Below are positions 27,550 to 36,530 of a stretch of DNA of 64,000 bases, in pieces. This stretch comes from Bacillota bacterium (GTDB lineage Bacteria > Bacillota > Sulfobacillia > Sulfobacillales > Sulfobacillaceae). The first letter of the stretch is position 1. The number at the start of each line of letters is the position of its first letter. The notes beneath the pieces are model-generated. The model was not told where the DNA came from. It was given only the letters and a program-made list of their open reading frames with translations, and did no database searches. The DNA is taken from contig JAPNUO010000004.1 in NCBI GenBank assembly GCA_026627065.1, positions 189,495 to 253,494 on the forward strand, given 5' to 3'. A program made the position numbers and the translations under genes.

Positions 27550-28578
27550 TTGATAGGAATCTTCGGATCGCTCTCCAAAGATATGGGGATTGACCTTGGG
27601 ACGGCGAACACGGTGGTCTTTGTCCGGGGACGCGGCATCGTGCTGCAGGAGCCATCGGTAGTTGCCATTGATCAAATGACGGGCGAGATCATTGCGGTGG
27701 GTCAAGAAGCGAAGCAGATGGTGGGGCGGACGCCCGGCAACATACGGGCGGTGCGGCCGCTCAAAGATGGGGTGATTGCCGATTTTGACACCACGCAAGC
27801 AATGCTGAAGTATTTTATTCGCAAAGCCACGGCGAACATGCGCTTCATTCACCCGTTGGTGGTGATCGGGGTCCCTTCTGGGGTGACGGGAGTGGAAGAG
27901 CGCGCGGTGCGCGACGCGGCCATCCAGGCCGGAGCGCGCGAAGCCTTGATCATTGAGGAACCCATGGCTGCCGCGATTGGGGCGGGACTTCCGGTGAACG
28001 AACCGACGGGCAACATGATCGTGGACATTGGCGGGGGGACGTGTGAAGTTGCCATCATTTCGCTGGACGGCATCGTGACGGCGCGTTCCATTCGCGTGGC
28101 GGGGGACGAAATGGATGAGGCCATCGTTAACCACATCAAGCGCACGTACAACATGATGATTGGGGAGCGTACGGCGGAAGAAGTGAAGATGACCATTGGT
28201 TCCGCTTACCCGCCTGACCACGAAGAGACCATGGATGTCCGCGGGCGGGACTTGGTAACGGGCCTTCCCAAGACCCTCAAGGTCAATTCGACGGAAATTC
28301 AACGGGCGCTGGCGGACACGGTCAACAGCATCGTGGATGCCATCAAGGCGACGCTGGAGAAGTCTCCGCCGGAATTGGCGGCCGACATCATGGATCGCGG
28401 CATTGTCATGACCGGGGGCGGATCCCTTTTGCGCAACTTTGACAAGCTGGTCAGTTCGGAGACCGGGATGCCGGTGCACATGGCAGAAGAACCGTTGCTT
28501 ACGGTGGTGCGGGGAACGGGCATGGTTTTAGACGATCCGCATCACTTGGAAGCTTTGCGTCGACGCAACCATCGCTAG
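27550..28578 (+). CDS. mreB: Rod shape-determining actin homologue MreB
   Basis: MreB forms membrane-bound filaments that guide lateral wall synthesis. The 342-residue protein has phosphate-1 [12 protein letters not shown], phosphate-2 [12 protein letters not shown] and the adenosine motif [12 protein letters not shown]. It starts at TTG 27550 with AGGGAGGAAACG upstream; this is one of several TTG starts in the window. It begins a contiguous mreB-mreC-mreD set. Confidence 0.96.
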   Translation: MIGIFGSLSKDMGIDLGTANTVVFVRGRGIVLQEPSVVAIDQMTGEIIAVGQEAKQMVGRTPGNIRAVRPLKDGVIADFDTTQAMLKYFIRKATANMRFIHPLVVIGVPSGVTGVEERAVRDAAIQAGAREALIIEEPMAAAIGAGLPVNEPTGNMIVDIGGGTCEVAIISLDGIVTARSIRVAGDEMDEAIVNHIKRTYNMMIGERTAEEVKMTIGSAYPPDHEETMDVRGRDLVTGLPKTLKVNSTEIQRALADTVNSIVDAIKATLEKSPPELAADIMDRGIVMTGGGSLLRNFDKLVSSETGMPVHMAEEPLLTVVRGTGMVLDDPHHLEALRRRNHR

Positions 28579-28661
28579 TTGGGATAATATGGATACCGAG
28601 TGGCTCGTGGGGTCGGCCCTCGACGGGCAATCCCCCTGGGATCTGTGGAGGAGGAGATGGG

Positions 28662-29531
28662 GTGGGCGGCTTTCTCTATCGCTGGCGACGGCCCATCATT
28701 GTGGTGTTGGTGGTCATGGTGGTGTCGCTTAGCTTAAGCGTCACAGCCCGCGTCCGCGGCAAAGCGGTGGCTCTCTCCAATGTCTTGACCACGGTGGTGT
28801 CGCCGGCGTCGTCCACGCTGCAATACCTGGGGCAGAAAGTCGGCGCGGGCGTAGCCACGGTCGGCCAACTGTTCAGTCTCGAACAGCAAAATCGTGAACT
28901 CAAGCAGCAGTTGTTGCTCTACAACAGCATGAAGCTGGAATTGACCGAACTGATTCAGGAGAACAGCCAGCTGCGCGGACTCTTGGCCTTAAAGGAAGAC
29001 GCCAAGCCGTGGAAACTCGTGGCCGCCAGTGTCATCTCCCGCAACCCCGACAGTTGGTTCCAGACGGTAGTGATCAATCGCGGCAGCTCGAGTGGCATCA
29101 AGCCTGGCATGGCGGTCATCGTGCCGCAAGGCGTGGTCGGGCGGGTCATTGCTACCACGCCGATTTCGGCCACAGTGATGCTCATTTTAGATCCCAGTTC
29201 CGGCGTCGGGGCAGAAGACGTCCGCTCCCAGTCGGCCGGCATTGTCATGGGGACCAATCCGATCAGCGATCAATTGACCTTTCAGCTCTTTTCGCATCAT
29301 CCCAACGTCCTGCCGGGCGATGCGGTGGTGACGTCATCGTACAGCGAGTATTATCCGGCGGGCCTTTTGATAGGGCAGGTGACGCGCGTGACGCGGACGG
29401 GGTATGGCCTGACGGAAACGGCTACCGTCACCCCGTCAGTGAATTTTAACCAGTTGGAGACCGTCATGGTGGTGTTGTCGCATCCCAGCGGCACCTCCAT
29501 TCCGCCGATTTACGGGGGAGGGGCGCATTAA
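28662..29531 (+). CDS. mreC: Rod shape-determining protein MreC
   Basis: MreC is a bitopic membrane protein that links MreB filaments to the outer wall-synthesis enzymes. The 289-residue protein has an N-terminal basic stretch, a membrane helix (PIIVVLVVMVVSLSLSV), a coiled coil (about 75-105, QQNRELKQQLLLYNSMKLEL) and the beta-rich MreC core (VINRGSSSGIKPGMAVIVPQ). The GTG start has GGAGGAGATGGG upstream. The TAA stop overlaps the mreD ATG by one base. Confidence 0.93.
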   Translation: MGGFLYRWRRPIIVVLVVMVVSLSLSVTARVRGKAVALSNVLTTVVSPASSTLQYLGQKVGAGVATVGQLFSLEQQNRELKQQLLLYNSMKLELTELIQENSQLRGLLALKEDAKPWKLVAASVISRNPDSWFQTVVINRGSSSGIKPGMAVIVPQGVVGRVIATTPISATVMLILDPSSGVGAEDVRSQSAGIVMGTNPISDQLTFQLFSHHPNVLPGDAVVTSSYSEYYPAGLLIGQVTRVTRTGYGLTETATVTPSVNFNQLETVMVVLSHPSGTSIPPIYGGGAH

Positions 29532-30058
29532 TGTGGCAATTTCGGATCATCAGCTGGCTCATCCTCGATCTCTTGGCGCTGTTGATTCAGACCGCGCTCT
29601 TGCCCCAAATCTTTCCCGTGGGCTACGTCCCCGATCTCATTTTGCCGCTGACGGTGATTATTGCGCTGTACGAGACGCCTCGGCGGGGATTGCTGGCAGG
29701 GTTGGTGGGCGGACTCATGCAAGATGTGTGGGCTGGGCGGCTCTGGGGGCTGAATGCGGTCACTTACGCGCTCTTAGGTTATGCGGTGGCGCACTTGGAA
29801 TCCAAGATCGTGCGGGACAACGTGTTCGTGCCGGGATTGGTTGCGGGGCTTGCGCAGCTTCTGGTCACCCCCTTTCAATGGGTGATATTGCGGATATTCG
29901 GCTTCCCCTTTTCTTGGAGCAGTTTTGTGGCCCCACTGCCGGTATGGCTCTTATTTAGCATGCTAGTGACGCCGGCTATCGGCGGGCTTTTGCGATTTAA
30001 ACCCCGTCATGAGGTGGAAAATCCGTACGGACGGACGCGGATGACGACGTGGCGCTAA
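29531..30058 (+). CDS. mreD: Rod shape-determining protein MreD
   Basis: The 175-residue protein is almost entirely hydrophobic with five to six predicted membrane helices and the family-typical FPVGYVPDLILPLTVIIALY and GLLAGLVGGLMQDVWAG segments. MreD is a membrane partner of MreC and RodA. It follows mreC in the same transcript and is closed by a terminator hairpin. Confidence 0.9.
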   Translation: MWQFRIISWLILDLLALLIQTALLPQIFPVGYVPDLILPLTVIIALYETPRRGLLAGLVGGLMQDVWAGRLWGLNAVTYALLGYAVAHLESKIVRDNVFVPGLVAGLAQLLVTPFQWVILRIFGFPFSWSSFVAPLPVWLLFSMLVTPAIGGLLRFKPRHEVENPYGRTRMTTWR

Positions 30059-30071
30059 CAGAGGTTGAAAG

Positions 30072-30104
30072 AAGCGGCGTTGCCGGGTAGGCAGCGCTTT
30101 TTTT
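30072..30104 (+). terminator. Terminator after mreD
   Basis: An AGCGGCGTTGCC arm pairs with GGCAGCGCT around GGGTA and is followed by seven T residues. It separates the mre genes from minCDE, so the min genes need another promoter in the 120-base gap. Confidence 0.8.
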
Positions 30105-30222
30105 GACGGCGCCTGGCGATTTTTGGAAAGAAATTGTTCGCGGTTGGCGTGCCGGGATTGCAGGAGTTCCGCGTTAAAAGGAGAACTTGTACAAATGCTG
30201 ACGTCATTTGGGGGAGGCGCGC

Positions 30223-30768
30223 ATGGGAAAAATATCCAAGGAGGATGCTGAGCTGCTAGGGTATGAGCAGCCTAGGCAGCGCAAATCCCCAGGGAAACGT
30301 TCTCCAACGAAGCCAGACAAGGAGAGCCCGCCCTTGTCGGGGGCGTCGTCTGGGCATGCCAACCGCTGGGCCTACGAATGGGAAACAGCGGAGGAGGCGC
30401 GGCGGCACCCCACGCTGCTGGTCCGCCGTACGCTTCGTTCCGGACAGCGGATTCGCTTTTACGGGAATGTGGTGGTTTTGGGCGATGTCAATCCTGGGGC
30501 GGAAATTACCGCCGGAGGCGATATTATTGTGATGGGCTGGCTGCGCGGCGTGGCCCACGCGGGAGCCGGCGGCAATAACCAGGCGGTGGTGTCGGCGTTC
30601 CGATTGAATCCCATCCAGCTGCGCATCGGAGAGTACATCGGGCGAGCGGCGGACGAGGGGGAACCGACGGTCCCGGACGTTCCCGAAATTGCCGAGGTGC
30701 GGGATGGACGGGTTGTGATTGATCGTTGGCAACATAGCATGCTTACCAGTTATCAGCGCGAGGACTGA
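30223..30768 (+). CDS. minC: Septum site-determining protein MinC, lacking the usual N-terminal domain
   Basis: The C-terminal half (about residues 65-165) is a clear MinC beta-helix domain: LRSGQRIRFYGNVVVLGDVN, PGAEITAGGDIIVMGWLRGV, AHAGAGGN and QLRIGEYIGR. This part dimerises and binds MinD. The N-terminal half, normally about 100 residues and responsible for blocking FtsZ, is replaced by about 60 residues rich in Lys, Pro and Ser (PRQRKSPGKRSPTKPDKESP). GGGGGAGG supports ATG 30223; an upstream TTG at 30208 would add only 5 residues. The 181-residue length is below the usual 210-230. minD and minE follow. Confidence 0.88.
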   Translation: MGKISKEDAELLGYEQPRQRKSPGKRSPTKPDKESPPLSGASSGHANRWAYEWETAEEARRHPTLLVRRTLRSGQRIRFYGNVVVLGDVNPGAEITAGGDIIVMGWLRGVAHAGAGGNNQAVVSAFRLNPIQLRIGEYIGRAADEGEPTVPDVPEIAEVRDGRVVIDRWQHSMLTSYQRED

Positions 30769-30794
30769 GAGCGAAGGCGAGGAGGAAGGCATTC

Positions 30795-31595
30795 ATGGGG
30801 GAAGCAATCGTCATTACCTCGGGAAAGGGGGGGGTGGGCAAGACCACGACCACGGCCAACATCGGAGCGGCGCTCGCCCAAGCCGGCCAGCGGGTGGCCC
30901 TTATTGACGCGGATATTGGGCTGCGCAATTTGGACGTGGTAATGGGCCTAGAAAATCGAATCGTGTATGACCTCGTCGACGTGGTCGAGGGATTTGCCAA
31001 ACTCAAGCATGCCCTGATCAAGGACAAGCGGTTTGAAAACCTGTACTTGCTGCCGGCGGCCCAGACGCGCGACAAGACCGCCGTGAGTCCGGATCAGATG
31101 CGCTCGTTGGTGGCGGAGATGAAGGAGGAATTTGATTTTGTCCTGATTGATTGCCCGGCGGGCATTGAACAAGGGTTTAAGAATGCGGTGGCGGGTTCCG
31201 ACAAGGCGATTGTGGTGGCGACCCCCGAGGTGTCTTCCGTGCGCGATGCGGATCGGATAATTGGTCTCCTCGAAGCGGAGGAAAAGCATCACCCATCCTT
31301 GATTGTCAATCGCATTCGTCCTAGCATGGTAAAAAAAGGCGACATGATGGACATTGACGACATGATTGAAATTTTAGCCATTGACTTATTGGGTGTCGTG
31401 CCCGATGACGAATTTATCGTGGTGTCCACGAACCGGGGCGAACCCGCTGTGCTTAATCAGCAATCCAAGGCCGGCGAAGCCTACCGCTTGATTTCGCGGC
31501 GGCTTCTCGGAGAAAATGTGCCCTTGATGAAAGTGGAAGAGGAGGGCCAAGGTTTGCTGGGACGACTGCGCAAAATGATGGGGATTAAAGGGTGA
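30795..31595 (+). CDS. minD: Septum site-determining ATPase MinD
   Basis: MinD is a deviant Walker-type ATPase that brings MinC to the membrane. The 266-residue protein has GKGGVGKTTTTANIG (residues 10-24), ADIGLRNLDVVMGLENRIVY and the C-terminal amphipathic membrane-targeting helix (LLGRLRKMMGIKG). The ATG follows GAGGAGGAAGG. Between minC and minE it completes a Min oscillator-type set. Confidence 0.97.
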   Translation: MGEAIVITSGKGGVGKTTTTANIGAALAQAGQRVALIDADIGLRNLDVVMGLENRIVYDLVDVVEGFAKLKHALIKDKRFENLYLLPAAQTRDKTAVSPDQMRSLVAEMKEEFDFVLIDCPAGIEQGFKNAVAGSDKAIVVATPEVSSVRDADRIIGLLEAEEKHHPSLIVNRIRPSMVKKGDMMDIDDMIEILAIDLLGVVPDDEFIVVSTNRGEPAVLNQQSKAGEAYRLISRRLLGENVPLMKVEEEGQGLLGRLRKMMGIKG

Positions 31596-31612
31596 GCCGA
31601 GGGGGGAACGCC

Positions 31613-31879
31613 ATGTTTGATTTGTTCGCGCGCGTGTTCGGGCGGGAGGACGCGAGCAAAGAAGTGGCCAAGGAACGCCTCCGCCTGGTGCTTGTGCATG
31701 ACCGGTCGAGCCTGTCGCCGCAAGCCTTGGAAAGCCTCAAGAACGATTTGTTGCAGGTGATTTCGCAGTACCTCGATATCGATGATCAAGGGTTTCGGGT
31801 GGATTTCTCCCGGCACGACGACGCCATGGCGCTAGTGGCCAACATTCCCATCAAAAAGAAGGCCAGCCGGAACTTGTAA
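31613..31879 (+). CDS. minE: Cell division topological specificity factor MinE
   Basis: MinE displaces MinC and stimulates the MinD ATPase. The 88-residue protein has the N-terminal membrane/MinD-contact segment MFDLFARVFG and EVAKERLRLVLVHDRSSLSP, then the dimerisation domain LLQVISQYLDIDDQGFRVDF. GAGGGGGGAA supports ATG 31613. MinE is present in Clostridia-type Firmicutes and absent from Bacillus. Confidence 0.95.
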   Translation: MFDLFARVFGREDASKEVAKERLRLVLVHDRSSLSPQALESLKNDLLQVISQYLDIDDQGFRVDFSRHDDAMALVANIPIKKKASRNL

Positions 31880-31959
31880 TCCCGTAAACCGCGTACGCCT
31901 CGACCTCGCTGGCTCGGATGCTTTATACTGAAAGCACCATGTCTTGAGGGGTTGGAACA

Positions 31960-33171
31960 ATGGGAGGCAAACGCGTACGTTTTCAAGTGGATTACCTCAC
32001 ATTGGTGCTGATGTACTTGCTGGCGGTGATTTCGATTTTCGTCATTGCCAGTGCCACGCGGTCGATTGCGCCGCCCCATGATCCGCTCTATTACGTCAAG
32101 CGCCAAGTGCTGTGGATTATCGTTGGCACCGTGGTGCTGGTGATGGTGGCCTGGATCAATTATGAAACGTTCAAGAAGCTCAGCCCGTACATTTACTGGG
32201 GAGCTATTGCGTTGCTATTGGTCGTGCTGGTGCACGGCCACACCGCGTTGGGGGCTCAGCGCTGGATTCAGTTGGGCCCATTTCAGCTGCAACCGTCGGA
32301 GTTAGCGAAAATCGCCATTATCATCACCTTGGCGACGCACCTGGACAAGAAAAAGAGCCTGACCCGGTGGCGAGATTTAGTGTCTCCGTTGGTTCACGTG
32401 GGGCTTCCCATGCTCTTGATCCTGAAGCAGCCGGACTTAGGCACGACGCTCGTGTTTGTGGCCATTACCGTCGGCATGTTTTACATGGCCGGAGTGCCGT
32501 GGACCAAGATGCTTATGTTTCCGGCTGGTCTCGGGCTCATGGTTCTTTGGATCTACGTCCACTACCGCTTTGGGATCCCAATCCCGATCATGCACAATTA
32601 TCAACTGAACCGGCTTCTGATCTTTTTGAACCCCAACAAGGACCCGCTGGGGGCGGGTTTCAATGTGATTCAGTCGCGCATTGCCGTGGGCACCGGCGGC
32701 CTCTTCGGCGCCGGGCTGACCGGGGCGCCGACGAACCTTTTAGGGTTTTTGCCCGAGTCCTATACCGACTTTATTTACGCTGCCATCGGCGAGGTCATGG
32801 GCTTTGTGGGATCCATGGCGATCCTTTTGATTTATCTCATCCTCATTGCACGCGCCGTCTACATTGCCTATCAAGCCAAGGATCGCTTCGGCACCTTGCT
32901 GGCGTCGGGCGTGGCATCGCTCATTGCATTTCACGTGATTGAGAGCGCCGGGATGGCCTCGGGGATTATGCCAGTGGCCGGGGTGCCGCTGCCGTTCATG
33001 AGTTACGGCGGTTCGGCGTTTTTAGCGGATGCTGCGGGAATTGGCATACTCCTCAATGTGTACGGTCGGCGTCGCCCCCTCAACTATCGTCCCACGGTGG
33101 CGAAAGTTCCCGTGGTATACTCGAATCAGTTGCCTGAACCCGATGCATTAGGAGGCCAATTGCCGTCGTGA
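31960..33171 (+). CDS. rodA: SEDS-family glycosyltransferase RodA
   Basis: The 403-residue protein has about ten membrane helices and SEDS signatures: GAQRWIQLGPFQLQPSELAK, the loop LGAGFNVIQSRIAVGTGGLF and the C-terminal MPVAGVPLPFMSYGGSAFLA. SEDS proteins polymerise lipid II. Proximity to mreBCD favours RodA over FtsW or SpoVE. TATACT (31924-31929) upstream is a possible -10 without a clear -35. The stop overlaps the next gene as GTGA. Confidence 0.9.
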   Translation: MGGKRVRFQVDYLTLVLMYLLAVISIFVIASATRSIAPPHDPLYYVKRQVLWIIVGTVVLVMVAWINYETFKKLSPYIYWGAIALLLVVLVHGHTALGAQRWIQLGPFQLQPSELAKIAIIITLATHLDKKKSLTRWRDLVSPLVHVGLPMLLILKQPDLGTTLVFVAITVGMFYMAGVPWTKMLMFPAGLGLMVLWIYVHYRFGIPIPIMHNYQLNRLLIFLNPNKDPLGAGFNVIQSRIAVGTGGLFGAGLTGAPTNLLGFLPESYTDFIYAAIGEVMGFVGSMAILLIYLILIARAVYIAYQAKDRFGTLLASGVASLIAFHVIESAGMASGIMPVAGVPLPFMSYGGSAFLADAAGIGILLNVYGRRRPLNYRPTVAKVPVVYSNQLPEPDALGGQLPS

Positions 33172-33785
33172 CCAGTCAATTTCCGATAACCCCCTTTGAC
33201 CAACATTGGGAACTCGTTGTCAACGGATGGACGCGTTATAGCCCGTGGCTGAATCGCCTCGGCGAGGTGTTGGCAGGGTATGCGCCCGAAATTTGGGCGG
33301 TCGTGTTCCTGCTCTTGTGGTTTTGGCCGCCCCTTAAGCAAAACCGGGCGCGGCGGGCGGTGGTGTATGCTGTGGTCGCCGGGGTGCTGGCGCTGGCGAT
33401 TAACGTCGTCCTGGGGCATATCCTGCCCTATCGACCGCGGCCCTTCGTGTACGAGCCGCGGCTCATCCATCAGTTGTTGCCTCACAAGAAAGATACGTCG
33501 TTTCCCAGCGACCATGCGGCGGGAAGTTTCGCCTTTGCCGTCGGCTTGTTTTTCGCCGGCGCCAGCGATGGCATCCTGGCGTTGATTTTTGCGGCGCTGG
33601 TGTCCATTGCCCGGGTGTTTGTGGGGCTTCACTGGCCGACGGACGTGATTGCGGGGGCCGTCATCGGCGTCATCTCCGGTTTGGTGGTGTTGGCGCTCCG
33701 GGGGTACCTCGAATGGCTGGTCCAGGCGCTCTTTCGCTTGTTCGGCATGAAACCCGAGCGAACCTATCGGCGACACTGGTCCTAG
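33168..33785 (+). CDS. PAP2-family phosphatase, probable undecaprenyl-diphosphatase
   Basis: The 205-residue membrane protein carries the PAP2 triad: HILPYRPRPF (KxxxxxxRP-like), FPSDHAAGSFAFA (PSGH-like) and ARVFVGLHWPTDVI (SRxxxxxHxxxD). The first motif lacks the initial lysine. BcrC-type enzymes of this family recycle the undecaprenyl carrier for peptidoglycan synthesis, which fits coupling to rodA by a GTGA overlap. Five to six helices are predicted. Confidence 0.85.
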   Translation: MTSQFPITPFDQHWELVVNGWTRYSPWLNRLGEVLAGYAPEIWAVVFLLLWFWPPLKQNRARRAVVYAVVAGVLALAINVVLGHILPYRPRPFVYEPRLIHQLLPHKKDTSFPSDHAAGSFAFAVGLFFAGASDGILALIFAALVSIARVFVGLHWPTDVIAGAVIGVISGLVVLALRGYLEWLVQALFRLFGMKPERTYRRHWS

Positions 33786-33916
33786 CAGCCAAAGCGCCCG
33801 GGGCCAAAAGTGGCGGACGGCTGCGTCCCCGTTATCGCCAAATTCGACAAAACTTTTTGATAAAAAAGGATTCCGCGAGATTCGTGGTGAAGTATCGCCG
33901 TGGAGGGAACGAATTC

Positions 33917-34777
33917 GTGCGGAATGTGTTGGTAACGGGGGCCACCGGATTTTTGGGCCAAGAAGTTTCGCAAAGGCTCATGCGCATGGGTTACAGGGTG
34001 GTGGGGCTGACACGGCGAGTGCGCGACAATATGGCGGTTGTTCCCATGGTGGGGGATTTGTTGTCCGAGGCCCCCTTTGTGGGACCGGATTTGCCGTTTG
34101 AAGCGGTCATTCACTGCGCGGGGCACCATCCGGGGGAGACCAACCAAGTGGAAGCGCTGCACGAGGACGGAACGCGCCGGATTGTGGAGGAAGCCCAGCG
34201 GCGGGGCATCCGCCGGTTTATTTATGTGAGCGCCATGGGGGCTGCGATCCAGGCGCCCACCCGGTTTCAACGCAGCAAATGGGTGGGAGAACAGATTGTG
34301 GTCAACGCCGGGTTTGATTACACGATATTGCGGCCGCATTTAATGTTTGGTCAGGGATCCCGGACGTTTCAGCGACTGGAAGAGGCGGCAAACCGACCAT
34401 GGGCGGTGTTGCCGGAATCGAAGCCGCTGATTCAGCCTGTCTACGTGGGAGATGTGGCGGAAATCGCTTTGCGGTCTTTGTGGCTTGATCGCACGGTGGG
34501 GCAAATCTATGACATTGGCGGCCCCCAGAGCATGAATCTGGAGGACGTCGTGCGCCACATTGCCCGCGACATCCATTTGTTTCGCCTGCTGACTATCCGG
34601 ATTCCCAAACGCTATGCGTATTATGTCCTCCACAAGTTGGGGCGGGTGGGCCCCATTCTTACAGGTGAAGAATGGGAGTTCCTGCAGCACGAGGTGACCC
34701 ACCAAGATTCGCGCTGGCTGATTGATTACGGTATCTTACCTCATTCGCTGGCGATTTATTATTCGCCCTTGACGTAG
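33917..34777 (+). CDS. NAD(P)-dependent sugar-epimerase / NDUFA9-like protein
   Basis: The 286-residue protein starts with the Rossmann motif LVTGATGFLGQEV and has the atypical short-chain dehydrogenase layout: SAMGA, a long central region (RSKWVGEQIVVNAGFDYTIL) and a YVGDVAEIALRSL segment, like NDUFA9 and atypical type-5 SDRs. The catalytic Tyr-x-x-x-Lys is replaced by F-Q-R-S-K, as often seen in atypical members, so a binding or quinone-assembly role is possible. GTG 33917 with GGAGGG upstream is preferred over a 68-codon longer frame that overlaps the previous gene. Confidence 0.75.
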   Translation: MRNVLVTGATGFLGQEVSQRLMRMGYRVVGLTRRVRDNMAVVPMVGDLLSEAPFVGPDLPFEAVIHCAGHHPGETNQVEALHEDGTRRIVEEAQRRGIRRFIYVSAMGAAIQAPTRFQRSKWVGEQIVVNAGFDYTILRPHLMFGQGSRTFQRLEEAANRPWAVLPESKPLIQPVYVGDVAEIALRSLWLDRTVGQIYDIGGPQSMNLEDVVRHIARDIHLFRLLTIRIPKRYAYYVLHKLGRVGPILTGEEWEFLQHEVTHQDSRWLIDYGILPHSLAIYYSPLT

Positions 34778-34832
34778 CGAGAGTGCATAACCTTGTCCCT
34801 TCCCTTCATAGAGTGTGTCGGGAGGGAAGAGC

Positions 34833-35450
34833 ATGGCCGGGTCAGAATGGCGGAGGCTGGAAGGCGCCTCCCGGGGCGGGTGGCGCTGGGTGGCCGCAGG
34901 GGTCATCTTACTGACGTTGGGACTGGTGTCTCGTACGGATGCCGGATGGGCCCGACCCACTTTGAGACTCACTCGATACTGGGCGACGCATTCTTTTGCG
35001 ATGCCGCGGCATTGGGAAGTTCCGCTGTCCCACCTGGTAAGTCGCCTGGAAAGATCGTCGCCGACGAAAAAGCCGCACGACGCCGCAGCCTGGCAGCCTC
35101 CGGTGGCGGCCGCGAAGCTTCAGCGAACTTTTGGCTGGCATGGCCGGGGGGCACACGCCGTGTTTGATCCGGATGTGGTGTTGCGGGTGGCTCGGAAGGC
35201 CCCTGTGCTTGCGGGGGCGTCGGGCCGGGTGGTGGCCATCCGCGCATCCTGGGTGGAATGGCGCGTCGGCGACTACCTTCTTCGAGTGTCTCCGGTCTAC
35301 CCGCGGGTTCATGAGGACCAACCCGTCGTTGCCCGGACAGTGCTCGGATTTGCTGAGAGTCGGAGGCTCAAGGTCCAAGTGACCGCCCACGGGCTGCCGG
35401 TGAATCCCCTTAGCGCATCGCTCTATGGGACCGGGTGGCTTAGCGATTGA
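34833..35450 (+). CDS. SpoIVFA-like membrane protein
   Basis: The 205-residue protein has one membrane helix (about residues 17-36) and an extracytoplasmic region with a degenerate LytM/M23-like core (LQRTFGWHGRGAHAVFDPDV, PVLAGASGRVVAIRASW). The HxxxD and HxH zinc residues of active M23 peptidases are absent. It sits directly before a SpoIVFB-like protease, as in B. subtilis, where SpoIVFA holds SpoIVFB inactive until the forespore signals. Position, topology and domain support the call; similarity is weak, so the symbol is withheld. GGGAGGG supports ATG 34833. Confidence 0.65.
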   Translation: MAGSEWRRLEGASRGGWRWVAAGVILLTLGLVSRTDAGWARPTLRLTRYWATHSFAMPRHWEVPLSHLVSRLERSSPTKKPHDAAAWQPPVAAAKLQRTFGWHGRGAHAVFDPDVVLRVARKAPVLAGASGRVVAIRASWVEWRVGDYLLRVSPVYPRVHEDQPVVARTVLGFAESRRLKVQVTAHGLPVNPLSASLYGTGWLSD

Positions 35451-36325
35451 TGGAGCGCGTTCAGCTTTGGCGCCGCATTCGGGTCAACCCCTTGTTTCTC
35501 GTGACCCTGGGTGCTTATGCCGTCGCCGGCTACGGACGCCCCATGCTCATCGCCTTTTTGGCGGTGACGCTGCACGAGCTGTCCCATGCGCTCGTGGCGG
35601 ACCTGTATGGGTTAACCGTGGAACGCCTGGAGATTTGGCCCTTTGGCGGCATGGCCCGCATTCCCGGGCTGGACAGCGAGGATCCGTATGTCGAAACACA
35701 AGTGGCCGTGGCAGGACCGCTGTCAAATTTTTTTTGGGCGGCCTTTGTCTGGGCGTTTGACCGCATACTCCCCTTGAACCCTGCCGACCTCCACCTCTTT
35801 GTCGAGAGCAATTTGGCGGTGGGCGCGCTCAACCTGCTTCCCGTCGCGCCGCTCGACGGAGGGCGCCTGATGCGGCTCTACTGGGCCCGCCAGGTTGGCT
35901 ACCAAGAGGCCGAGCGCCGGGTGCGGGAGGGCGGGCTTTGGCTAGCGCGGGCATTGATGGGCATCACCGTCCTGGAGAGCTTAACCGGACGGGTTGATCT
36001 TGCGCTCGGAATTTTTGCGGGATTTCTTTACTGGGGGGCCTTGAAGATGCCCCGGCACGCCCCCTACTGGGCAGTGCGGGATTTAGCGCAGCGTCTCTTA
36101 GGTTTTCAAAAAAGGCCGGTCTGGCCGGTAGACGATTTTGCCGCGAAGGCGGATACCCCGGTGGGCGAGGTGATCCGCCTCATGCGGCCGCTCAAGTATC
36201 ATCGGGTGGTGGTGCTGGACCAAAGCCTTCGGAGCCTCGGGATCTTGTACGAAGAGGCCTTGTACCGAGGCCTGGCCCAAAAGGGCCCCGACTGCCCATT
36301 AGGCGACTTGTTGGAGGAAAGTTAG
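35450..36325 (+). CDS. spoIVFB: SpoIVFB-like M50 intramembrane metalloprotease
   Basis: SpoIVFB cleaves pro-sigma-K in the mother cell. The 291-residue protein has several membrane helices with the zinc motif VTLHELSHALV (HExxH) near residue 42, and the second metal motif NLLPVAPLDGGRLMRL. A C-terminal CBS-like soluble part follows, as in the family. ATG 35450 overlaps the previous stop by one base; an adjacent TTG at 35447 is an alternative. Its place between spoIVFA-like and rplU matches B. subtilis, which supports the sporulation role over another M50 protease. Confidence 0.85.
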   Translation: MERVQLWRRIRVNPLFLVTLGAYAVAGYGRPMLIAFLAVTLHELSHALVADLYGLTVERLEIWPFGGMARIPGLDSEDPYVETQVAVAGPLSNFFWAAFVWAFDRILPLNPADLHLFVESNLAVGALNLLPVAPLDGGRLMRLYWARQVGYQEAERRVREGGLWLARALMGITVLESLTGRVDLALGIFAGFLYWGALKMPRHAPYWAVRDLAQRLLGFQKRPVWPVDDFAAKADTPVGEVIRLMRPLKYHRVVVLDQSLRSLGILYEEALYRGLAQKGPDCPLGDLLEES

Positions 36326-36337
36326 CCCGAGCTCGCG

Positions 36338-36365
36338 TTGACGCAAGGTGCGCACATGGTATGAT
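36338..36365 (+). promoter_or_regulatory. Sigma-A-type promoter for the RNase E/G gene
   Basis: TTGACG (36338-36343) and TATGAT (36360-36365) are separated by 16 bases. The leader of about 160 bases that follows is unusually AT-rich at 36379-36430 (TTTTTCCTCTTTAAAGTTTT), which could be an RNase E/G cleavage or autoregulation site. Confidence 0.7.
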
Positions 36366-36530
36366 ACTAGTGAGGTGATTTCCCAGCAGGAAATTTTTCC
36401 TCTTTAAAGTTTTGAAATTTTAGAGAACAAATGGGGGTGGGCGCCGGCCGAGTGACGGCGAAAGGGGCGAGGGAGAGGTTCGTCATTCGGGAGGTGTCCC
36501 AACCTCCAGTGGTTGAGGAAGGGGTCTCAT

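Noticed and set aside
27448..28479. 343-codon open frame antisense to mreB
   Set aside because: It lies wholly inside mreB, has composition expected of the reverse frame of a GC-rich gene (His/Arg-rich), no ribosome site and no recognisable domain.
33713..33916. Longer start for the NDUFA9-like gene
   Set aside because: The extension overlaps the PAP2 phosphatase gene, adds unrelated basic sequence, and the Rossmann motif starts right after GTG 33917 with a good ribosome site.
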